Positions 45,564 to 55,707 of a stretch of DNA of 64,000 nt are shown here, one piece after another; position 1 is the stretch's first letter; each line of letters begins with the position of its first letter. The notes below the pieces were generated by a model. The model did no database searches. It worked only from the letters and a program-made list of their open reading frames with translations, and was not told where the DNA came from. The DNA is from Maribacter stanieri (GTDB lineage Bacteria > Bacteroidota > Bacteroidia > Flavobacteriales > Flavobacteriaceae). A program made the translations under genes and the position numbers. The stretch is taken from the NCBI RefSeq assembly GCF_900112245.1, contig NZ_FOYX01000001.1, positions 1,103,856 through 1,167,855 on the forward strand, read 5' to 3'.

Positions 45564-47168
45564 ATGAATTATATAGACTATATCATTATCGTTGTTTACC
45601 TAGTGGGTTTTTTAGGACTGGGTTTTATGTTCAAAGACAATAATACTGGAGGAGATTATTTTTTAGGAGGCCGTAAAACATCTTGGTTGCCCTTAAGTTT
45701 ATCTGCAATGGCAACCCAACTGTCTGCAATCAGCTTTATTTCAGCTCCTGCATTTGTAGGTCTCAAAGAAGGTGGTGGTATGCAATGGCTTACCTATGAA
45801 TTAGGTGTCCCCTTGGCTATGGCCTTTTTGTTAATTGCAGTATTGCCAACGTTATATAAATCAGGTATAGTTAGTGTTTATGAATATTTAGAAACACGAT
45901 TTGATGCTTCTTCTCGTTTATTGATAAGTTTTGTTTTTCAAATAAGTAGATCGGTAGCTACCGGAGTTATGGTGTATACTATGGCATTGATTTTACAAGC
46001 TACTATTGGATTAGAATTTTGGATATCTATTTTGATAATAGGTCTTATTACCATGGTCTACTCTTTTCAAGGAGGAATGAAGGCAGTTATTTGGGGCGAT
46101 GTTATTCAAATGAGTATTCTTTTTATTGGTATTATTATCTGTCTTTATTTCGGATTTAGCGAGCTTGGCGGAGTAGATAATTTTCTTACTCATGTAGATA
46201 CCGATAGAATTACTGCTGTAGATTTTAATAAATGGGGTTTCAATAATGCCGATGGAAATGATGAATTTGGGTTTTGGCCCATGGTCATTGGTGGCTTTTT
46301 TCTTTACGCTTCTTATTACGGTACAGATCAAACTCAGTCGCAACGATTGTTGTCTTCTAGTAGCATGTCTAACCTGAAAAAGTTGATGATGGCGAACGGA
46401 CTTCTGCGTTTTCCTTTTACATTGACTTACTGTATTATGGGGCTTGTATTAGGTACATTGTTATTACAAGATGTAAGTTTTCAAGAACAGATGGAAACTG
46501 TTTATCAAGCTAATATTGGTTCTCTACAAGGAAAAAAAGCCGATTTAATGGTGCCTGTTTTCATTATCAAATATTTACCTAATGGTGTTATTGGAATTTT
46601 AATTGTGGCTATTATGTCAGCAGCAATGTCAACTTTAAGTTCAACGGTAAATTCATTATCTGCGGTAACTATGGAAGATTTTGTCAAAAGATTCAATCCT
46701 AATATGCCCGATAAAAAATACATGACGTATTCAAAATTATTGTCCATTTTTTGGGGTCTGGTATGTTTGTTCTTTGCATTTTTTGCAGGTAATATAGAAG
46801 GTACGGTAATAGAGGTAATCAATAAAATAAGTTCTGTCTTCTACGGTCCCATTTTAGCAGCTTTCATTTTAGCGATTCTTACCAAGAGAACACATGCACT
46901 TGGTGCAAATATTGGTATCGTAGTAGGGGTGTTGTTTAATGTTTATCTATGGCTTTACGTACCTCAAATATTTTGGTTCTGGTGGAATGCTCTTGGTTGC
47001 TTAGTAACTGTAGTGGTTGCTTTAGCAGTTAGTTACACTGTTAAAAGACAGGTTAACGAAGGTTTAGAAGTAACGTACTATTCTGGTAAAAAAGAGGTTG
47101 CCATTTTACTCGCTTATTTTGTGGCTATTGTTCTGTTCAGTATCTCTCTACCAAATATGTTGAATTAA
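45564..47168 (+). CDS. Sodium:solute symporter (SSS family)
   Basis: The 534-residue inner-membrane protein has about 13-14 membrane helices. SSS features include GGRKTSWLPLSLSAMATQLS, SFISAPAFVGL, ARFDASSRLL-like ETRFDASSRLL and SAAMSTLSSTVNSLSAVTMEDF. It should use the sodium gradient to bring the substrate across the inner membrane, completing the route begun by the TonB receptor. Specificity is set by context: the enzyme gene before it and the glycerate kinase gene 10 bp after it. Confidence 0.9.
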   Translation: MNYIDYIIIVVYLVGFLGLGFMFKDNNTGGDYFLGGRKTSWLPLSLSAMATQLSAISFISAPAFVGLKEGGGMQWLTYELGVPLAMAFLLIAVLPTLYKSGIVSVYEYLETRFDASSRLLISFVFQISRSVATGVMVYTMALILQATIGLEFWISILIIGLITMVYSFQGGMKAVIWGDVIQMSILFIGIIICLYFGFSELGGVDNFLTHVDTDRITAVDFNKWGFNNADGNDEFGFWPMVIGGFFLYASYYGTDQTQSQRLLSSSSMSNLKKLMMANGLLRFPFTLTYCIMGLVLGTLLLQDVSFQEQMETVYQANIGSLQGKKADLMVPVFIIKYLPNGVIGILIVAIMSAAMSTLSSTVNSLSAVTMEDFVKRFNPNMPDKKYMTYSKLLSIFWGLVCLFFAFFAGNIEGTVIEVINKISSVFYGPILAAFILAILTKRTHALGANIGIVVGVLFNVYLWLYVPQIFWFWWNALGCLVTVVVALAVSYTVKRQVNEGLEVTYYSGKKEVAILLAYFVAIVLFSISLPNMLN

Positions 47169-47178
47169 TACGATAGCT

Positions 47179-48303
47179 ATGAAATTTGTAATTGCACCAG
47201 ATAAGTTTAAAGGATCCTTAACCGGATTCGAGTTTTGCGATGCGGTAGCAGAAGGACTTCAAATGGTTTTTAAGGATGCTGAAATTATCAATAAACCTTT
47301 GGCAGATGGTGGTGACGGGACTATTGAAGTTGCCAAATACTATATTAATGGAGAGAAGATTACCATAACCGTAAGCGATCCGCTTTTTAGACCCATTAAT
47401 GCTTCTTATTTGTATTCAGAAGAGACTAAAATCGCATATATAGAAATGGCAGAAGCATCTGGCTTAAAATTATTGGGCGATGATGAACGTAATTGTATGA
47501 TAACTACAACATCTGGTACTGGGGAATTAATTTATGATGCACTTGATAAGGGTGCTAAAGAAATTATTCTTGGTATAGGCGGCAGTGCTACCAATGATGG
47601 TGGTATGGGTATGGCAAATGCATTGGGCTATCAATTCTTAGATGAGCATGGTAAAGAATTGGTACCTATTGGTCAAAATCTTTCTAAAGTAAAATCGATA
47701 GATGATTCAAACAAACACGTAAGACTAAAAGAAGTAAAAATAAAAGTCGCTTGCGATGTTACTAATCACTTCTACGGATTAAATGGAGCTGCCTATATTT
47801 ATGCAGCACAAAAAGGAGCTTCTGAAAATGAAATTATAGTATTGAATAATGGTCTGCATAATTTAGCTGAAGTTATTAAAAGCAACTATAATATAGATTT
47901 ACAAAAAATAAATGGTGCCGGCGCAGCTGGTGGCGTAGGAGGTGGTGCACTTACTTTTCTTGATGGGGAACTAATTTCTGGGATTAATCTTATAAAAGAA
48001 TTGGCAGATTTTGATACCACAATAGATGGTGCAGATTGGATTATTACGGGTGAAGGTCAGCTAGATGAACAAACGCTGTCCGGTAAAACTATAGATGGTG
48101 TAATAACTTCAGCCAAAATAAAAAATATACCCGTGGCAGCATTATGTGGTTCCGTGAGTATAAGTGTAAATCAGCAAAATAAATTTGGTCTCACATATGT
48201 TTCTTCAATTGTGAGAGGTATTTCTACGTTACAAGAAGCTATGAATAATAGTCATGAAAACCTTGTAAACGCTACTTACAATTTCGCTAGTTTACTTAAA
48301 TGA
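47179..48303 (+). CDS. Glycerate kinase (GarK/GlxK family)
   Basis: The 374-residue kinase phosphorylates D-glycerate, with 2-phosphoglycerate the usual product in this family. It starts with MKFVIAPDKFKGSLTG, followed by KPLADGGDGTIEV and the nucleotide-binding region LGIGGSATNDGGMGMANALGY. GAAGGVGGGAL and WIITGEGQLDEQTLSGKT close the signature. The genes from enzyme to kinase are tightly spaced on one strand. This kinase is the strongest clue that the locus handles a glycerate-containing substrate. The sugar released by the hydrolase would be handled elsewhere in the genome. Confidence 0.88.
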   Translation: MKFVIAPDKFKGSLTGFEFCDAVAEGLQMVFKDAEIINKPLADGGDGTIEVAKYYINGEKITITVSDPLFRPINASYLYSEETKIAYIEMAEASGLKLLGDDERNCMITTTSGTGELIYDALDKGAKEIILGIGGSATNDGGMGMANALGYQFLDEHGKELVPIGQNLSKVKSIDDSNKHVRLKEVKIKVACDVTNHFYGLNGAAYIYAAQKGASENEIIVLNNGLHNLAEVIKSNYNIDLQKINGAGAAGGVGGGALTFLDGELISGINLIKELADFDTTIDGADWIITGEGQLDEQTLSGKTIDGVITSAKIKNIPVAALCGSVSISVNQQNKFGLTYVSSIVRGISTLQEAMNNSHENLVNATYNFASLLK

Positions 48304-48525
48304 TTTTTTATTGTTTTAGAATATTTGCGATTCTGTAACTTGATATATCAGAAATTATAATCCATGAACTACAAACTTTTTTGGCTTTTAAAACATCGTT
48401 TTGAAAGAAATCTATCCTTAGGTATTTCTGCGTTTACATTTCATATTCTACTATTGACAACGTTTTATTAATGGGCTGGTGCCCTAGCATTACCTATAAA
48501 ATACATATGTAATCAGTATGCGCAG

Positions 48526-49731
48526 ATGGTGAACAAAAACAAGTTAGCGGATAATTTTGAACATTATGCGTATATGGGTAATGAATCTACCTATGAAGAG
48601 TCAGATTTTGCTCCGTCATTTAATAATAAGTTCTTAGTGTTTTATACGGGTAGAGACTTAGAAACTACCTCTAGAAGTTCTACACCTTATTTAAATCTGT
48701 ATAAAACTACAATGCCAGGAACATTAGGGGCTTCAGATATTTTTATGGTAGAGGTATATAATGTTGGTAGCTATGGTATTCCTCAAAATTTAGGTTCTAA
48801 GATTAATACGGAGAGTAAGGAAACCTTTCCTTTTATTTCCGATTCTGAAGTTCTGTATTTTGCATCAGACGGTCATCCGGGTTTAGGAGGTTTAGATATT
48901 TTTTCCATCGATTTGAAAAACCAAGGAAAGGTTAAGAATTTAGGAAACCCAATCAACAGTCCTAATGACGATTTTTCATTAATATTCGATGATGAAACCA
49001 GTTCGGGTTTCTTTGCTTCTAACCGAACAGGTGGTATTGGTGGCGATGATATTTATGCTTTAAAAACTATTGACTGTATAGTAAGTATTTCTGGGAATGC
49101 TGTTGATAAGGATTCTGAAAAACCATTGCCATTTGCAACTATTAATGCGAAAAAAATATCAAGAGGAAATATCGGTGAAGCACAAACAGATGCGCAAGGT
49201 AATTATACTATAGAAATACCGTGTCAAGAAAGTCAGTACTCCATTGTCGCTAATTTAGAAGGGTATGAAGAAGGGTCGCTTTTTATGATTACTACACCTG
49301 ATGAAAAAAAAGTTAAGAACGCACGTGTAATTCTTGAAGAGAGCAGTAAGGTTGCGGTTATTGGTGCAGATTTAGTAAAAGTTCTGAAACTAGCACCTAT
49401 ATATTTTGATTTGAATAGTTCTTACTTACGTAATAATGCTTTTGAGAATCTAGATAAAGTAGTGGCGTATATGAAGAAAAGACCAGAGGTAAAAGTGGAA
49501 ATAGGGGCGCACACAGATAGTCGCGAAGAGGATGACTATAACTTATGGCTTTCTGACCGAAGAGCTAAGAGAACAGTTGCCTATATTATTTCTGAGGGTA
49601 TAGACAGTAGTAGAATTACCGGAAAAGGATATGGGGAGACCGAATTGATTAATAAATGTGTAAACGGTGTCATTTGTTCGGACAGAGACCATCAATTAAA
49701 CAGGCGTTCTGAGTTTATTCTTATAGAGTAG
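48526..49731 (+). pseudogene. Truncated OmpA-family protein with PD40-like repeats, probably degraded
   Basis: The 401-residue reading frame has PD40/WD40-like repeats (about 30-175, ASDGHPGLGGLDIFSIDLK and FFASNRTGGIGGDDIYALK). A CarboxypepD_reg-like domain is at about 182-270, and an OmpA peptidoglycan-binding domain follows (DLNSSYLRNN, IGAHTDSREEDDYN, RRAKRTVAYII). Relatives in flavobacteria are usually about 640 residues with a signal peptide and TPR repeats, and often follow a PorP/SprF gene. Here no signal peptide is present, and the repeat region looks shortened after STPYLNLYKTTM. An in-frame stop (about 48469-48471) separates it from an upstream ATG at 48364 whose 35 codons are unlike the family. 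I read it as a decayed gene, though an expressed short form is possible. Confidence 0.6.
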
Positions 49732-49759
49732 GTCTATAAATGTTAATCTCAAAGATTCT

Positions 49760-51532
49760 TTAGTCTCCTTTTAATACTTCAATTTCCTTAATTATACTTA
49801 AAGGTTTTCCGTATGTAGTAAAGCCGTTTAAAATTATTTCATAGGTACCTTCTAGATCAGAGGTGTAAAATTCAAAATCATAAGTACTATTGGCAATATT
49901 AAATTGTGGATTCCAGTATAACAACCTTCTGTAATCTGGTACTCGGTCAAAAGTTGTATCACCTAATTGGTATGTTTGAACGAAGTAGTTTTTTTTAGAT
50001 ATAGGTTGTTTGAAAGGTACCACTAAACTGTTTTTTGAAGTATAACTATCTAGAAAATTACCTTTAAAGGTTTCTATTGAAATAATACCTTGATACTCTT
50101 TTGAACCTAAACGAAATTGATCCCTTGTCAAACTTATTTTTTCAATCTTACGTGCGTCATATGTTCTTATTTGCTCGTGATTGGGAATGTACACTCCATC
50201 AATTAGAACAATTGCAGGAAAGTCGTTATACTCTTCGTCATATGATTTAAAATCTTGCCCAATTCTAATATATGCATCATTAGTATTTCCTTTTCTAAAC
50301 CCTGCAAATTTGACCACTTCTACCAACGACTCTTCCAGCGTAGGAAATCGAGTATAATCATCTAAAATAATTACTTCTGGTATGCCTCCATTAAAGATAT
50401 CTATAGGATTACTCTCTAATATCGAATCTGGTTTTGAACCAAAAAATTGATTTTCAATTTGATTTAAAACACTTCTATTTTTAATATATTCTTCTTGATT
50501 TCTCGATAGATTAAAATCTGAAAATTTTAAATCGCTTAGGTCTATATTTTCTGGCTCACCTTTTTCTATTATATATGTTCCATCTTGGTTTTCAACTTGT
50601 ATTACGGCAAAAGGATTTTTACGGTCTTTACGTATGTAAGAATAGAAATTTCCGTTTTGGTCCGTTTCTGAGAATTTAAGTAACGATTCTTTTCCAGGTA
50701 TAGAAATAACTACAGGAAGGTTTTCTGTCGGTAATCCTGTTTCAGTATTTTTTACCGTTCCGTATATCAGTTCTCCTCTTTGTTCCGGTAAAAAAATACT
50801 GTCTCCAATGGTTTGTTTTATTTCTTTATCGGCATTGAAGTATGCGTTACCATATGTGATGGAGTTTATAGCCGATGCTATGGCTATTTCTTCTTTTCTT
50901 TTCACTTTTATGGTATAAGAACCATGACCTAACCCCCCTTTGAAATTTTTGATATTGAGATTTACTATTTCCCTTGGGAGATAAGTAGATTTATTTGTGC
51001 GAATGGTTAGTGTTGACGAATCTGAAATTATAGTTGATTTCACAGTATTGGGCAAGACATCTCCACGAGATATGTCTAACAATGTGGATTGGTCTGCTAA
51101 ATACGGATTAATGATTACGATGTCATCTTTAAATACTTGAGATAATCCTGAATTTTTCATCCACTGGGTATATCCTAATAATTTATACCTGCCTGAAGGG
51201 ATTTCTGTTGAAACAAAAAAATCGCCATAGCCATGTCCCTTTTCTAATTTTACTTTATGCTCAAATATAAATTCTTTAGATTCGTTTACTAGAGCAACAT
51301 ATCCAATCTTACTAACATTGGTAGGGTTGTTGGTTTGAGCATTAAAGCAATGCAAAGAATAAACTAAATATTCCCCAGAAAATACCAATGGTCCGTTATG
51401 GTCAACATATGATTTTTCTTGAGGTACTTTTTTTAAATTTAAAAGATCTGATCTATCTTTTATTACATATTGGGCATGGCTCAAACTGGTGAACATCAAT
51501 ATAATAACGGCAAGTATTTGTCTTTTTTTCAT
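49760..51532 (-). CDS. Secreted MG2-like protein with plug-like domain
   Basis: The 590-residue protein has a signal peptide (1-20, ending SHAQ). Beta-sandwich domains of MG2/macroglobulin type cover about 40-260, with a repeat-like carboxypeptidase-type fold near residues 255-320 (LIYGTVKNTETGLPTENLPV). A TonB-plug-like segment follows at about 360-470 (IVLIDGVYIPNHEQ, then GIISIETF), and the protein ends with strands. This pattern is common in Bacteroidota proteins encoded next to TonB receptors. It is the last gene of the three-gene set and starts 7 bp after the DUF4249 gene. The function is unknown; a partner of the receptor is likely. Confidence 0.7.
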   Translation of the reverse strand: MKKRQILAVIILMFTSLSHAQYVIKDRSDLLNLKKVPQEKSYVDHNGPLVFSGEYLVYSLHCFNAQTNNPTNVSKIGYVALVNESKEFIFEHKVKLEKGHGYGDFFVSTEIPSGRYKLLGYTQWMKNSGLSQVFKDDIVIINPYLADQSTLLDISRGDVLPNTVKSTIISDSSTLTIRTNKSTYLPREIVNLNIKNFKGGLGHGSYTIKVKRKEEIAIASAINSITYGNAYFNADKEIKQTIGDSIFLPEQRGELIYGTVKNTETGLPTENLPVVISIPGKESLLKFSETDQNGNFYSYIRKDRKNPFAVIQVENQDGTYIIEKGEPENIDLSDLKFSDFNLSRNQEEYIKNRSVLNQIENQFFGSKPDSILESNPIDIFNGGIPEVIILDDYTRFPTLEESLVEVVKFAGFRKGNTNDAYIRIGQDFKSYDEEYNDFPAIVLIDGVYIPNHEQIRTYDARKIEKISLTRDQFRLGSKEYQGIISIETFKGNFLDSYTSKNSLVVPFKQPISKKNYFVQTYQLGDTTFDRVPDYRRLLYWNPQFNIANSTYDFEFYTSDLEGTYEIILNGFTTYGKPLSIIKEIEVLKGD

Positions 51533-51539
51533 AATACTT

Positions 51540-52844
51540 TTATTCTTCCATCCAAAAGTCTGGTACTATATTACTTCCTAATAATGTGCAATCTCCGCAT
51601 ATTCTGGGAACAAAGATATATGGGCCGGGGCAACTTGCGTCTGGGACTAAGCCTTCATTGTAATCAGAATAATAACTTACTGTAGCCTTATCTATTCTTT
51701 CAAGCAATCCTTGGGGGCATCGATCCGTTGGAAAGTTAAATAATTTTGCAGTTTCAAAACCACAATTGAATGCAAAAGGAGGTATTTCTTCTGGAAAAAA
51801 ATCTTCGTAATTTAAAAAGATGCGCTGGTTGGCAACACCCACTGCTTCTACTTGGCCATACACATTTTCAAAGGCTCCGTCCTTGCGATGTACATTGGCA
51901 TAGATGGCTCCTGGTTGTATTTGGGAAAATACATTATCGGATTGGGAAAAAGATTGAAGGATTTTATAAAAAGAATTAGCATCTGCAGATTGTACTTGTT
52001 GTTGTACCAGTATGCTATAGCGTTGGGCGATAATGAAATTATCCTTAGTAATAAAACGTACTTTATGTTTAGAAACATTCCCCTCAGAAACCCCAGCTGT
52101 ACTGAGAACATCAATAGTATTTGAGGAAACGGTATTATAGCAAATACGATCTTCTTTTTCTTTTTCAACAACCTCTAAATCATAATCGACAACATCATCA
52201 ATGCCGTCATAATTTGTTAGTTCAAACTCAAAATTCTGCCATAAAGGTGCTACAATTTTATAAGTTTCGGCATAAGTATATTTGAAATATTCGGTATTAC
52301 CTTCTAATGGTTCACTATCTACATAAATGGCAATACCTTCTTCTCCGCTATCATTTTCAGCTTTTTCAGCATACACATTTGTGATTCTAGAGGTTCCTTG
52401 AATAGTGATAGCATCAGATATATATTCTTGTCCATTATTTCTTTTGATGTCTAAGGTATAATTGACGCCCATTTGTAAAGCGAACGGAGAGTTGGAATGA
52501 TAAATGCCATCTTCAGATTCTGTGAATATATATTCTTCGCCATTTTCACTTTGTAACTTAACGGATGCACCAATTTCCCAATCAACGGAATCAAAAGGTC
52601 TAGTGCCTAACGGAATATACGGATTGTAAATGGTATCAGTTTCTAAATCTAAACGATTTGAACTTCGGCTTAAATAAACTTTTTGAATGATAGCTTCATT
52701 TGTAAGAACAGCTTCAACTACTAAAGAAGTTGAAGAATCATTTTCGTTTAAGGTATCAATTTCAATTTCTTCAACACAAGCACTAAAAATAGCAGAGACT
52801 AATAAAATCAAAATACTATTATGTAAAAATCTATTTCTAAACAT
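51540..52844 (-). CDS. DUF4249 domain lipoprotein
   Basis: The 434-residue lipoprotein has lipobox FSAC (Cys23) and a DUF4249 region: IEIDTLNENDSSTSLVVEAV, then IIQKVYLSRSS, a central GVNYTLDIKRNNG and a Cys-rich end (CPGPYIFVPRICGDC). DUF4249 proteins pair with STN-containing TonB receptors and probably sit on the outer-membrane surface as ligand-binding partners, much as SusD does, but this has not been shown. It is 13 bp from the receptor gene upstream. Confidence 0.88.
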   Translation of the reverse strand: MFRNRFLHNSILILLVSAIFSACVEEIEIDTLNENDSSTSLVVEAVLTNEAIIQKVYLSRSSNRLDLETDTIYNPYIPLGTRPFDSVDWEIGASVKLQSENGEEYIFTESEDGIYHSNSPFALQMGVNYTLDIKRNNGQEYISDAITIQGTSRITNVYAEKAENDSGEEGIAIYVDSEPLEGNTEYFKYTYAETYKIVAPLWQNFEFELTNYDGIDDVVDYDLEVVEKEKEDRICYNTVSSNTIDVLSTAGVSEGNVSKHKVRFITKDNFIIAQRYSILVQQQVQSADANSFYKILQSFSQSDNVFSQIQPGAIYANVHRKDGAFENVYGQVEAVGVANQRIFLNYEDFFPEEIPPFAFNCGFETAKLFNFPTDRCPQGLLERIDKATVSYYSDYNEGLVPDASCPGPYIFVPRICGDCTLLGSNIVPDFWMEE

Positions 52845-52857
52845 TTATGTATCGATT

Positions 52858-55707
52858 TTAAAATTTAAAATTATAAGTGATAGATGGAATCGGAATAGAG
52901 AAAATAGAACTTTGTAGCGCCTTTACCTCACCGTCATCGGTTACAAAAAATACCGAATACGGATTGTTTCTTCCTAATACGTTATATACCGATATGGTCA
53001 CGAAACTATGAGCCAATTTCTTTTTCTTGTGATTTCCCTCAATATTCAAGCCCAAGTCTAGCCTATAGAAATCTGGAATTCTAAATTCATTTCTTTCGCT
53101 AAACGCAACAAAATCTGAATTATTGAATCTAAATGTACCTATAGGGTAAGTGATCGGTCTGCCAGTCTGGTAAACAAAATTTGCTGAAATACTATATCTT
53201 TTGGTAAATCGATAGTTGGTTATAACGCTAACATCATGTGGCTTATCAAAATTAGAAGGAAAAAACTCTCCGTTGTTAATTCGCTCTTCGCTAAATTCAC
53301 TGTCAAAACGGTATAAAGACCTAGAGTAGGTGTAACTCAACCACCCATTTAACTGTCCGCTTTTTTTCTTTAATAAAAATTCTACTCCGTAAGCTTTACC
53401 GTCGCCTTGTAGTACTTGAGTTTCTACATTTTCATTTAGAAATAAATTAGCTCCTGTTTTAAAATCGAGCACATTCTCCATTTTCTTGTAATACGCTTCA
53501 ACACTTACTTCGTACTCATTTTCTTTAAAGTTTTTGTAAAATCCTAGCGAAGCTTGATAGCCTTTTTGTGGCTCAATATTTAAATCTGATAATTTCCATG
53601 TGTCTATCGGTGAAACGGTTGTGTTATTTGAAAGAGTGTGTAAAAACTGATAAGAATTATTTAAGCTTGCTTTGACCGAAAAATCTGGGGTAAATAAATA
53701 TCTTGTTGATAGCCTAAGTTCAGGTCCGCCATACGTTTTAATATTTTCACCGCTAGAATAAGAGATAGTGTCTTGCACGGTAGATTCATTCTTGGGCATG
53801 CCGTTTTCGTACGTGCGTTGGGTAGATTTGCCCATGGCGGCAAAAAAAGCATAACGTACACCTAAATTTACCGATAGTTTATCATTGAAAGTAATTTCAT
53901 CACCTACATAAAGAGCCCCTTCTATGGCTTGTTCATTATCAATAAACTGACTGTTTACATCAGATTGGTCACCATCAGGTTCAATGCTCCCAGGATTAAC
54001 GGAGTAGTATTTTGCAGATCCCCCATAATCTAAGGTGTTCTTATCATTCAATAAGGTACGAAGTTTGTATTTTAATTCTGTCTCGTTAATACTATAGTCT
54101 AAATTAAAATCTGTATTGGTTTCTCCGTCAAAATCAATTCCAAAGCCATAATTGCTATTATCAACAATTAAGGCGCTATTGGTTTTGTCGTTTATTCTGT
54201 GGTCCCAACGAACGGAAAATAGACGGTTATCATAATTGTACAGTGAATCTGAAGTAATGCTAAAAGCATCTCTACTGTAATATGCAGTGGCTTTCACCTC
54301 ATTTTTCTCATTTATTTTATTGTGATACTTTAGAATACCGTCAAAAAAAGAAGCGTTACTATTACTTAAAGCTTCATCATCTAAAGATCTTAAAATCCAA
54401 TCTGCATAAGCACCCCTTGCACCTACAATAAGTGAAGATTTATCTTTTTCTAACGGAATTTCTAACGCCAAATTTGCGGTAACAGGACCAATAGAACCTT
54501 CACCTGATACTTTTTCTTCATTTCCATTTTTTGTTCTAATGTCAAAAACTGAAGAAAGTCGCCCACCAAACTCCATGGGTATTGCACCTTTATAAATATC
54601 GACACCTTTTGTTGTAAACGGATTTAATGCCTGAAAAATTCCAAAAAAGTGCTGAGGGTTGTAGATGACGGCATCATCTAATAACACTAAATTTTGGTCT
54701 GTTTTACCGCCACGAACGTTAAGACCCATTGCACCTTCACCTGCAGATGAAATACCTGGCAAGGCTTTAGCCACTTGAAGAATATCTCGTTCACCTAAAA
54801 CTAAAGGAATGTTTTTTGAATTTTCAGAATCTATCTGTTCACTACCAGTTATTGCTTCTTCAACATTTTTAAAAGCGTCTGCCTCAACTACAACTTCATC
54901 TAATTGTTGCAACCCTTCTTCCATCAGTAAATCTAAATTACCATTATTGAACATTATGAGTTCACGCTCAGTAGATTCAATCCCCATGGCACGTACACTT
55001 AATATATTGTAGCCTGCAGGTAGTTCTAGTTTATAGTTTCCAGTGACATCGGTTACGGTAATTTGGTTTGTTCCTTTTACTCGAATTGCTAAATCCTGAA
55101 TTGGATCCCCGGTTTTAGAATTTATTGCCCTGCCTGTAAGAAGGTATGTCTCTTGTAAATTATTAGGATCACTTTTGCCTATTTTGGCAACATCATATTC
55201 TCGTTTTGTACGCTTGGTAGTGTTATAAAAAGTAGGTGGTGGAGCATTATTCCTGTCCTGTGAATTGCTATTTGCGCTAACAATTTCTTCATTTCCAAAA
55301 AAACCTTTAGGTAGTTCATCATACACGATTGTATTTTCTAAGAGAATAATCCGTTTAGATGAGGTTAATATGTAGTAGTTTAAAGTGGTATTGTCAAGAA
55401 TTGATTGTAAAACACTGTTTAAACTCTCGTTCTTATAGCTCGATGAAACTGTAATGCCTCTTGTCCATGAGTCTAAAAAATAGAATTTGTAGTCGGTTTG
55501 TTTTTCTATATCTAGAATGACTTCTTCTAAAGGTGCAGCTGCATATTGACCACTTATAGTGCTTAAATCTTGAGCATGACTATAAAATAGTGGTGCTAGC
55601 AATAGTAAAATTAAAAGCAGGTTTGCATTAAGTTTTAAAATTCTAAATGACAAATTCTGCGTAATAATTGCATGTGGTTTACAATCATTGTTGCGATGGT
55701 TGATCAT
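52858..55707 (-). CDS. STN-type TonB-dependent receptor
   Basis: The 949-residue receptor has a long N-terminal leader with signal peptide (about 1-45, core LLLILLLLAPLFYSHA). An STN (secretin/TonB short N-terminal) domain (about 50-115) is followed by a carboxypeptidase-like domain (about 190-275), a plug (about 285-395, MGLNVRGGKTDQNLVLLDDA) and a barrel ending in Phe. STN domains usually signal through an anti-sigma/sigma pair, but none is adjacent. The receptor, the DUF4249 lipoprotein and the MG2-like protein are in one minus-strand operon. The substrate is unknown. Confidence 0.88.
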   Translation of the reverse strand: MINHRNNDCKPHAIITQNLSFRILKLNANLLLILLLLAPLFYSHAQDLSTISGQYAAAPLEEVILDIEKQTDYKFYFLDSWTRGITVSSSYKNESLNSVLQSILDNTTLNYYILTSSKRIILLENTIVYDELPKGFFGNEEIVSANSNSQDRNNAPPPTFYNTTKRTKREYDVAKIGKSDPNNLQETYLLTGRAINSKTGDPIQDLAIRVKGTNQITVTDVTGNYKLELPAGYNILSVRAMGIESTERELIMFNNGNLDLLMEEGLQQLDEVVVEADAFKNVEEAITGSEQIDSENSKNIPLVLGERDILQVAKALPGISSAGEGAMGLNVRGGKTDQNLVLLDDAVIYNPQHFFGIFQALNPFTTKGVDIYKGAIPMEFGGRLSSVFDIRTKNGNEEKVSGEGSIGPVTANLALEIPLEKDKSSLIVGARGAYADWILRSLDDEALSNSNASFFDGILKYHNKINEKNEVKATAYYSRDAFSITSDSLYNYDNRLFSVRWDHRINDKTNSALIVDNSNYGFGIDFDGETNTDFNLDYSINETELKYKLRTLLNDKNTLDYGGSAKYYSVNPGSIEPDGDQSDVNSQFIDNEQAIEGALYVGDEITFNDKLSVNLGVRYAFFAAMGKSTQRTYENGMPKNESTVQDTISYSSGENIKTYGGPELRLSTRYLFTPDFSVKASLNNSYQFLHTLSNNTTVSPIDTWKLSDLNIEPQKGYQASLGFYKNFKENEYEVSVEAYYKKMENVLDFKTGANLFLNENVETQVLQGDGKAYGVEFLLKKKSGQLNGWLSYTYSRSLYRFDSEFSEERINNGEFFPSNFDKPHDVSVITNYRFTKRYSISANFVYQTGRPITYPIGTFRFNNSDFVAFSERNEFRIPDFYRLDLGLNIEGNHKKKKLAHSFVTISVYNVLGRNNPYSVFFVTDDGEVKALQSSIFSIPIPSITYNFKF

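Noticed and set aside
46011-46343. Minus-strand open frame within the sodium symporter gene
   Set aside because: It is an antisense shadow of a clear transporter gene and shows no protein family features.
51848-52171. Long open frames on both strands inside the DUF4249 gene
   Set aside because: They overlap each other and a clear lipoprotein gene, and have no domain or start signals.
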